A stretch of 64,000 nt of DNA from an uncultured Opitutales bacterium (lineage in GTDB: Bacteria; Verrucomicrobiota; Verrucomicrobiia; Opitutales; Seribacteraceae): positions 1-64,000 of the forward strand of contig CALSMY010000007.1 in NCBI GenBank assembly GCA_943787575.1, in the 5' to 3' direction. Below the pieces are notes generated by a model that searched no databases, was not told where the DNA came from, and saw only the letters and a program-made list of their open reading frames with translations. Both the position numbers and the translations under genes were made by a program. Shown piece by piece: positions 57,843 to 64,000 of this stretch (positions are counted from its first letter, which is position 1; every line of letters starts with the position of its first letter).

Positions 57843-59139
57843 GATGATTTATGGATTCACGAATGCGAGGATCGCGAATCGGAATAATTTCTGCCACGCC
57901 AGATTGAAAACTGCGAATAACTGCCCATGCACAAAGACAACCAACCCCCACGAGGGAAAACAGACCCCAGAGCAAGTGAGAACCAACCACAGGGCGGGCT
58001 TCATAACCAACATATGCTCCTGGAACAATTTCGCGGCCTGGAATAATATTCCAATATAGATCAAGAAGGTGGAAAACTAAAATCCAGCAAACGATAAATA
58101 CAAGTTTGGGGACATCGACTTTATTTCGGTAGAAAAGCAGGTATAAGAAAGGGAAAAAGAAATGACCAAATATTAAACCCATACTCACCCAAAACCAACC
58201 AGAACGAAGACCCGTATTTGGATCAATTTCACGGATAGTAAACCAAAAGGTTTCTTCCGGAATATTTGCACTGTAAATCAAAAAATATTGGGAGAAACTA
58301 ACATAGGCCCAAAATATCGTAAAAGTTAGAGACAGACAGGCCAAATCATACTGATGAGCTTGCTTAAATAAGCCCTTGAGCTTGCCATTTGCTACTAGGT
58401 AGAGACAAATCAAAATGGTTACTGCAAGTGCGGCTCGCATACCCGAAGCAAAAAACCAAACCCCGTACATAGTTGAAAACCATTGGTATTCCAAACTCAT
58501 GAACATATCAAAAGCACCAAAGGTAAGGGCTAATGCAGCGGCCGGGATTCCAATTGCGGAAACTTTAGTACCAAGATGTGTCCAACTTGGATCACCATCC
58601 TTGTCCTGTGAAAAGGACGCTTTTCTAAGCCAATGACTAATCCCACAGAAAATTCCAAAGTAAGCGATGAGTCGAAGAGTGAAAAAGTTTAGGTTCAGGT
58701 ATCCTGCTTTTTTTTGATGAAGTACATCTTCCTCAACCGATATTACACTGCTTACCTCAATCGTCGGACTGGCTGGATTAACCCAGGACCAAAGAATACC
58801 TGCCTGATCCTTCCCAAACCAAGCGACTAATAAAAGGGGCAAGAGGCATAAGGCTAACCAAGGGAAAGCAGAAAGTGCGTGTTCCTGTTGTCTTCGAACC
58901 ACCGGGCTCCATTTTGAATTAAACACACGGAAAATCATGATTAACATGAGCATGCCAATGGCAATACTCAGCCAAAAGGAACAACCCCACAGCCAGCCAA
59001 GAAAAGGTGCTTTATCACCAGTTTGTAATCCTTGAAAAAGTCCGACTAATCCACCTCCGAGGCCAAGGATAGAACCAGCTAAGAGTTTGGTGGAAAGACC
59101 CTTTTGGGGAGTGTCCTTAGTGGAGGAATCTTCCATCAT
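57835..59139 (-). CDS. actF: Alternative complex III subunit F (quinol:cytochrome c oxidoreductase, membrane subunit)
   Basis: The 434-residue polytopic protein has about ten helices, for example LLAGSILGLGGGLVGLFQGL, IAIGMLMLIMIFRVF and LVFIVCWILVFHLLDLYW, with HWLRKASFSQDKDGD between. Context and pattern match ActF, the second NrfD/PsrC-like membrane subunit. It starts at ATG 59139, overlapping the actE stop by four bases; the longer reading upstream is in the actE region. It probably contributes to quinol binding. Confidence 0.86.
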   Translation of the reverse strand: MMEDSSTKDTPQKGLSTKLLAGSILGLGGGLVGLFQGLQTGDKAPFLGWLWGCSFWLSIAIGMLMLIMIFRVFNSKWSPVVRRQQEHALSAFPWLALCLLPLLLVAWFGKDQAGILWSWVNPASPTIEVSSVISVEEDVLHQKKAGYLNLNFFTLRLIAYFGIFCGISHWLRKASFSQDKDGDPSWTHLGTKVSAIGIPAAALALTFGAFDMFMSLEYQWFSTMYGVWFFASGMRAALAVTILICLYLVANGKLKGLFKQAHQYDLACLSLTFTIFWAYVSFSQYFLIYSANIPEETFWFTIREIDPNTGLRSGWFWVSMGLIFGHFFFPFLYLLFYRNKVDVPKLVFIVCWILVFHLLDLYWNIIPGREIVPGAYVGYEARPVVGSHLLWGLFSLVGVGCLCAWAVIRSFQSGVAEIIPIRDPRIRESINHHE

Positions 59140-59801
59140 GATCCTTGTCCTTTCGATGCAGTGGTTGCCTGCCCAACATAGTCTTGTAAAGCACGAAGAT
59201 ATAGTACAATGGCCCAACGCTCATCTGGAGAAAGCCTGTCTTTAAGCCCAAGCATAATTCCAGATGCAGAACCGTTTGAAATTGCATGGTAAATTTGTCC
59301 GTCTGTCCACGGTGCGGCGGACTCTAAATAAGTGCCAGAATTTGATGGGTCAGCCAAGTTTCTTGGATTGAGACCAAATTTGGCTGTTACCCCCAAACCA
59401 TTCCCGTAATCACCATGGCAAACGGAGCAGTGAATGTCGTATTTTTCCTTACCTAAACGCATCGTCGACAAATTTAATCCAACTTGAACAGGTACATTCT
59501 TTACCCACTCACCATTTGGTAATTTACCAGTGGTGTAAGCGTCTGAATGAAATTTTGGTTGTGATGAGAAAACATTTTTTGGATCAATCGCAGTTCCTCG
59601 TAACACAGTACCTGCAACAGGTAACCGGTCAGCACTGCCATCTGCAAAACGAGAATTTGCGGTTTGGGCCTTGAACTTCGCTTGTCTGTCCATGTCCGGA
59701 AAAACTTCGATTGGAGTATTTTTTGAAAAATCACCTCGAAACCCAAGGATCGAGACAATGGTGATAACCAAAATGGTAAAGATTGGTATGATGTATCTCA
59801 C
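59136..59801 (-). CDS. actE: Alternative complex III subunit E (monohaem cytochrome c)
   Basis: The 221-residue protein has an N-terminal membrane helix (YIIPIFTILVITIVSILGF), and the haem site CSVCHGDYGNGLGVTAKFGLNPRNL with a methionine-containing region ASGIMLGLKDRLSPDERWAIVLYL. This is the ActE cytochrome c of alternative complex III. Its position between actD and actF is the canonical order. Confidence 0.88.
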   Translation of the reverse strand: MRYIIPIFTILVITIVSILGFRGDFSKNTPIEVFPDMDRQAKFKAQTANSRFADGSADRLPVAGTVLRGTAIDPKNVFSSQPKFHSDAYTTGKLPNGEWVKNVPVQVGLNLSTMRLGKEKYDIHCSVCHGDYGNGLGVTAKFGLNPRNLADPSNSGTYLESAAPWTDGQIYHAISNGSASGIMLGLKDRLSPDERWAIVLYLRALQDYVGQATTASKGQGS

Positions 59802-59805
59802 TTGA

Positions 59806-60357
59806 TTAATCTATGGGTTCGCGAATAATTTGCACAGCCTTACCGCCAACCTCTTCAAGAAAACTAACGGTTTCTTCGTCATCAAACTTTGGATCTTCAA
59901 CTTCGATAACGATCATAAATTTATCATCCCCAGTACGACCAAAATCTGGATGTTCAAAAACGGGATGATTGTGCCGAGGTAGACGGTTTAGAAAAAACAT
60001 GCCAAACAATGTACCGAATGCAGCAAATAGAATGGTAAGTTCATAAAAAACCGGAAAGGGATAGATGGGACTGAAATATGGCTTACCTCCCACAATTAAG
60101 GGATAATCAAACTCATTCATAAACCATACGATTAACATACCCGTAAAAAAACCAGTAATTCCGCCTGCAAGTGTGAAACGTGGTACTTTAGATCTCGCGT
60201 ATCCCATTTGAGCATCCAGACCATGTACAGGAATCGGGGAAAAGCATTCCCAGTTAGAATAGCCTTTTTCTTTCACCTTACCCGCAGCATCGTAGAGTTC
60301 CTTGGCGGAAGAAAATGTTGCCGCTGCAGCATATTTGATGTCCATAATATCACTCAT
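59806..60357 (-). CDS. actD: Alternative complex III subunit D (DUF3341)
   Basis: The 183-residue protein has the DUF3341 layout: a soluble N-terminus (YAAAATFSSAKELYDAAGKVKEKGY and CFSPIPVHGLDAQMG), two transmembrane helices (LAGGITGFFTGMLIVWFMNEF and FYELTILFAAFGTLFGMFF) and a C-terminal part with RLPRHNHPVFEHPDF. DUF3341 proteins are ActD subunits. It follows actC after two bases. Confidence 0.92.
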   Translation of the reverse strand: MSDIMDIKYAAAATFSSAKELYDAAGKVKEKGYSNWECFSPIPVHGLDAQMGYARSKVPRFTLAGGITGFFTGMLIVWFMNEFDYPLIVGGKPYFSPIYPFPVFYELTILFAAFGTLFGMFFLNRLPRHNHPVFEHPDFGRTGDDKFMIVIEVEDPKFDDEETVSFLEEVGGKAVQIIREPID

Positions 60358-60359
60358 GA

Positions 60360-61766
60360 TTAATGATCAGCATGGGGATCAGCTTGGGGCATTACGGACT
60401 TCACTTCACACATGGGCATGAGAGGTAAAAATCTTAAGAAAAGAAGGAAAAGAACTGAGAAAAACCCAAAGGTTCCAAAGAAAGTAAAAATATCCACAAC
60501 TGTGGGTGAATAATAGCCCCATGATGAAGGCAAGAAGTCACGGGATAAAGTGGTATTAGCAATAACAAACCTTTCAAACCACATACCCACATTAACAAAG
60601 ATCGAAATAATCCAAACAAGCGGAGTGTTTTGACGAATCTTTTTAAACCAGAACAACTGCGGGCAGATAACATTGCAGGATACCATTATCCAATAGGACC
60701 ACCAGTAATTGCCAAATGCACGATTGATGAAGGCAAAACCCTCATAGGAATTGGCACCATACCATGCGATAAAGAACTCCATTGCGTACGCATACCCGAC
60801 TAGACTACCAGTCGCTAGAGTAATCATACACATATTATCGATGTGTTTTTGTGTGATCAAATCACGCAGACCAAAAACTGCACGAACTGGCAGTAGAAGG
60901 GTCAAAACCATTCCGAAGCCAGAGAAAATTGCCCCTGCCACGAAGTAAGGGGGGAAAATTGTAGTATGCCAACCAGGCAAATTAGCCACAGCAAAGTCAA
61001 AAGACACGATTGTATGAACCGACAAAACGAGAGGAGTTGAAAGACCAGCTAGTAGAAGGTAAGCCATCTCGAAATTACGCCAGTGATTATTTGCATTTCG
61101 CCAACCCATTGCAAAAAATCCATAAAAATATTTACGCCAAGTCTCGGTTGCACGATCACGGAGAACCGCCATGTCGGGAATCATACCCATGTACCAAAAG
61201 AGTATCGACACCGTTGCGTATGTTGAAACCGCAAACACATCCCATTCAAGTGGACTCCGAAACTGCGGCCAAATCGCATTGGCATTAGGAATCGGGAAAA
61301 GCCACCAAGCAAACCAAACCCGTCCCACATGAAAGAGTGGAAAAATACCTGCACATAAAACAGCGAACACCGTCATGGCTTCAGAAGCCCGGTTAATCGA
61401 TGTTCTCCATTTTTGTTTAAGGAGACAAAGTACTGCAGAAATTAAAGTACCTGCATGCCCGATACCGATCCAAAAAACAAAATTAACAATCGCCCAACCC
61501 CAATTAACAGGATTGTTATTTCCCCAAACACCAACTCCAGTGGAAACAAGGTAGACCAAGCCCATTCCAGTAAAACTGGCGATACAAAGTGCGGTGATAA
61601 AACACCACCACCACCAAGTTGGAGTCTTTGACTCTACAATGCCACAAATCTTGTCAGTAACCCATTTATAATCCCGATTATTAAGAACCAAAGGAACATC
61701 TTTCCAGGGAGCGGGGTCGACCTTTTTCAAGATCTCGTGTTCTTCGACTTCTTTTACCTCAGACAT
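60360..61766 (-). CDS. actC: Alternative complex III subunit C (NrfD/PsrC-like)
   Basis: The 468-residue membrane protein has about ten helices and the NrfD pattern: [84 protein letters not shown] and GANSYEGF. This is ActC, the main quinol-binding membrane subunit next to the iron-sulfur protein ActB. It starts 2 bases after the actB stop. Confidence 0.94.
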   Translation of the reverse strand: MSEVKEVEEHEILKKVDPAPWKDVPLVLNNRDYKWVTDKICGIVESKTPTWWWWCFITALCIASFTGMGLVYLVSTGVGVWGNNNPVNWGWAIVNFVFWIGIGHAGTLISAVLCLLKQKWRTSINRASEAMTVFAVLCAGIFPLFHVGRVWFAWWLFPIPNANAIWPQFRSPLEWDVFAVSTYATVSILFWYMGMIPDMAVLRDRATETWRKYFYGFFAMGWRNANNHWRNFEMAYLLLAGLSTPLVLSVHTIVSFDFAVANLPGWHTTIFPPYFVAGAIFSGFGMVLTLLLPVRAVFGLRDLITQKHIDNMCMITLATGSLVGYAYAMEFFIAWYGANSYEGFAFINRAFGNYWWSYWIMVSCNVICPQLFWFKKIRQNTPLVWIISIFVNVGMWFERFVIANTTLSRDFLPSSWGYYSPTVVDIFTFFGTFGFFSVLFLLFLRFLPLMPMCEVKSVMPQADPHADH

Positions 61767-61768
61767 TT

Positions 61769-64000
61769 TTAATGGGCTCCGTGCTCATCTCCGTGATGTG
61801 AAGGATGTGCTTTGTCGTGGTATTCACGAGCAGAATGAGGTGATACTGCAAAATCTGGCATCCGTGGATTAGGGTTACGAACTTTTGCAAGAAAGGTGGT
61901 GCGTGGACGTGTGTTTAAATAACCGAGGACTGAATAGTCTCTTGGATTGTTTTTCAATTTACTGACCTCACTTTTCGGGTCACTGATGTCGCCAAATACA
62001 ATCGCTTCACTCGGGCAAACTTGTTGACATGCCGTTTTAATAGTCCCATCTGGAACTTTTAAGATCAGACTTTTCAAGTTTCACACCTGCTCCATCCTCA
62101 CCAGACTCGAGTTTGGCAGAGCGCTGAGCATTTACTTTGGTGCGAATCTTGGACTCTTGAATTCGTTGGACGCAGTAAGTGCATTTCTCCATAATACCAC
62201 GCATACGCACGGTAACATCAGGATTTTTTCCCATGTCTACAAGGGAATCGTTCTTATCACCAATAGGCCCTTGGTAGAGCTCATCAGTTTTGCGTTTATT
62301 CCAATCAAAAAAGTTAAAGCGGCGGACCTTGTAAGGACAATTATTTGCACAATACCTCGTTCCAACACAACGATTGTAAGCCATCGCATTCAAGCCTTCT
62401 TCGTCATGAACCGTTGCATTAACAGGACAAACGCTCTCACAAGGTGCGGTTTCGCAGTGCATACATGCTACGCCCTGGAAGGAAACTTGGACATCAGATG
62501 GAATCTCTGCTCCATCACGAGCAGTAGAACTAAAATAGCGATCCAAGCGAATCCAGTGCATCTCGCGACCACGAAGAACTTGGTCCTTACCAACTACGGG
62601 AATGTTATTCTCGCTCTGACAGGCAACAACGCAAGCACTACAACCAGTACACTGATTTAAATCAATAGTCATTCCCCATTGGTGAATACCAAAAACATCA
62701 GATTTTTCGTAAGTATGATCTGGATGCTCGTAAGCAGAATTACCCCGGGGTGTGGAAGTCGCTTTTTCTTCGAGAGATTTATTTTGGTCTTTTCCCCACA
62801 TTGGCGGGGAGTGCGACTCAGCGCCCATGTGGTCAGCAAACTCTGGATCAGAAATATATTCATCAGCATTGGCCTCACGAACAATCGCACGACCTTCCAT
62901 TGACCAATGCTCCTGAACATTTGCCAAAATTTGAAAGCGACCCGTTGGTTCCAATGAAGCTCCTTTAAGTGTCAAAGAACCTGTACCATCCAACAAGGGG
63001 GTAGAATCATACCCCGTACCCTGCCCTACTCGACCGACATGGGTGCGCCCAAAGCCAAGTGTAGCTACCACGGTATAATCAGCCAAACCAGGTTGTACAT
63101 AAAGAGGAGCCTCGATCTTGCGATCTCCCAGGTTGACAATTACGACGGGGGCTTTTTGTTTACCACCATCAAACTGAGCAACATCTGGAGCAATTTGACC
63201 ACTCTTATTGAGCATAGTTGGTTGAGGGAGAAGACCGATATCTGGGTGCTTAGCTTCTAATTCTTTCGCCAAAACTGGGCTAATTAAAAGAGCGTTATCC
63301 CAGGTAAGTTTACTGATGGGGTCCGGGCACTCCTGCATCCATCCATTATTGGAATACTGCCCATCATGCGCATGGAAATCTGGAATAATAAGAACATCTA
63401 ATTGATCAGCAGACAAAGTAGCCGGCTTTGCCTGTTTAGGCTTAATGGCAATAATCGCAGGCTTGGGATCAATATCATTTACCCTAACTGCCTTGTAGTC
63501 GAGGGAACCAAGACGCAAGAAGTCGTCAAATTTTGAACCTGATGAAAGAGATTTGTGTAGGTCTTTTACGCGAGAATAATCATCTCCCTTCTCGCCAATT
63601 AAATGGGAAAGTAGAGAGGTCTCGGAAATGGTATCAAATAAGGGAGCAAGTAGAGGTTGCACAGGTACCACAACAGATTTGTCCCAAGTTAATCCCAAAT
63701 CCCAGCTTTCGAGGTAATGAGACTGTCCAAGATGGTGATCAGCAATCTGAGAACTTTCATCGATGGATGAGCCCAAGCGTAAAACATACTTAAGTTTCTT
63801 GGAAAGTTCCTCCCAATTAATAAATCCCTTGGTGTGGTAGACCGGGTTACCACCAAGGATAATCAATCTCTCAACCTCACCATCCTTAACAAGCTTGGCT
63901 AGAGAATCAATAGAACCATCGGTATAATTAGTCTCGATATAATCAATGGTTTGCCCGATTGAACCGAGGGCTCGGTTCATGGCATAGGAAAGAAGTTGTA
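61769..64000 (-). CDS. actB: Alternative complex III subunit B (molybdopterin-like plus iron-sulfur), one frameshift, 5' end outside window
   Basis: The product reads on past the window end (upstream residues QLLSYA are in frame), so the start is missing. The first part is the molybdopterin-oxidoreductase-like half ([34 protein letters not shown]). The second is the ferredoxin half with cysteine groups [42 protein letters not shown] and CTYCVQRI. The frame breaks at the T-run 62057-62060; removing one base joins it to the piece with [17 protein letters not shown], which supplies the last cysteines. ActB and ActC together oxidise quinol, passing electrons to ActA/ActE. Confidence 0.93.

Noticed and set aside
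62157-62660. 167-codon open frame antisense to actB
   Set aside because: It overlaps the conserved cysteine-rich part of actB and its product is low-complexity Thr/Ile/Asn; a shadow of that strand.

Overview
The window comes from a bacterium of the PVC superphylum, most likely a marine Verrucomicrobium of the Opitutae/Puniceicoccales type. The clearest marker is the 51-residue basic PVC signature protein at 13422-13577. Also consistent are a divergent RpoZ, DUF1080 and DUF3341 proteins, an alternative complex III operon, an AT-leaning composition, and many start codons without a recognisable Shine-Dalgarno sequence. No rRNA, tRNA, CRISPR array, insertion sequence or prophage was seen. Coding density is very high, and no gene-free stretch exceeds about 300 bases.

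Layout. 1-541: the end of an ExbB/TolQ gene and ExbD. 546-8443: an MBL hydrolase, then an envelope-sugar block (GT4 glycosyltransferase, O-antigen ligase, GT90, a lipid A acyltransferase-GT9 fusion, a heptosyltransferase-like GT9, a methyltransferase). This block is riddled with single-base frameshifts. 8588-15209: housekeeping genes serS (broken), tilS, ftsH, the PVC signature gene, cutA, rpoZ, smpB and trmL. 15223-17958: GT2 with a C-terminal Rossmann domain, DUF1080, and a leucine-rich-repeat protein. 18080-22762: a tightly coupled operon of a CrtI-like FAD enzyme, a FabZ-like dehydratase, a FabI-like reductase, an OleA-like thiolase and an OleB-like hydrolase. It looks like a long-chain hydrocarbon or lipid pathway whose usual OleC and OleD partners are not in the window. 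22817-24888: small membrane proteins, a XerC/D recombinase and YceI. 24996-27799: sulfate activation (cysC, cysD, cysN). 27908-31374: a secreted glycoside hydrolase, a zinc-ribbon membrane protein and dprA.

31415-38940: a TPP-riboswitch-controlled thiamin operon, thiC-thiS-thiE2-thiE-thiG-thiH-thiF-thiD. It makes both the pyrimidine and thiazole halves and joins them. 38937-41217: ruvA, dapB, dapA on the minus strand. 41306-47956: lepA, lepB, malQ and an MsbA-like exporter. 47963-49825: an M50-like protease, a HAD protein and a TerB/DnaJ protein. 49818-54272: a complete tripartite exporter (TolC, HlyD-type adaptor, LolC/MacB-type permease, LolD-type ATPase).

54320-64000: one continuous minus-strand respiratory operon, alternative complex III (actB-C-D-E-F) followed without a gap by a small membrane protein and cbb3-oxidase-like subunits (CcoN-like, CcoO fused to cytochrome c, single-haem cytochrome c). 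The CcoN-like subunit has lost both low-spin haem ligands, one CuB histidine and the active-site tyrosine. It therefore cannot be a normal oxygen reductase, and this is the most unusual system in the window.

About eleven single-base frameshifts and one in-frame stop lie in genes that are otherwise intact, several of them essential. They are dense in 1.4-9.1 kb and sporadic elsewhere. Assembly or sequencing error is the simplest reading, and affected genes are reported here as single reconstructed genes.
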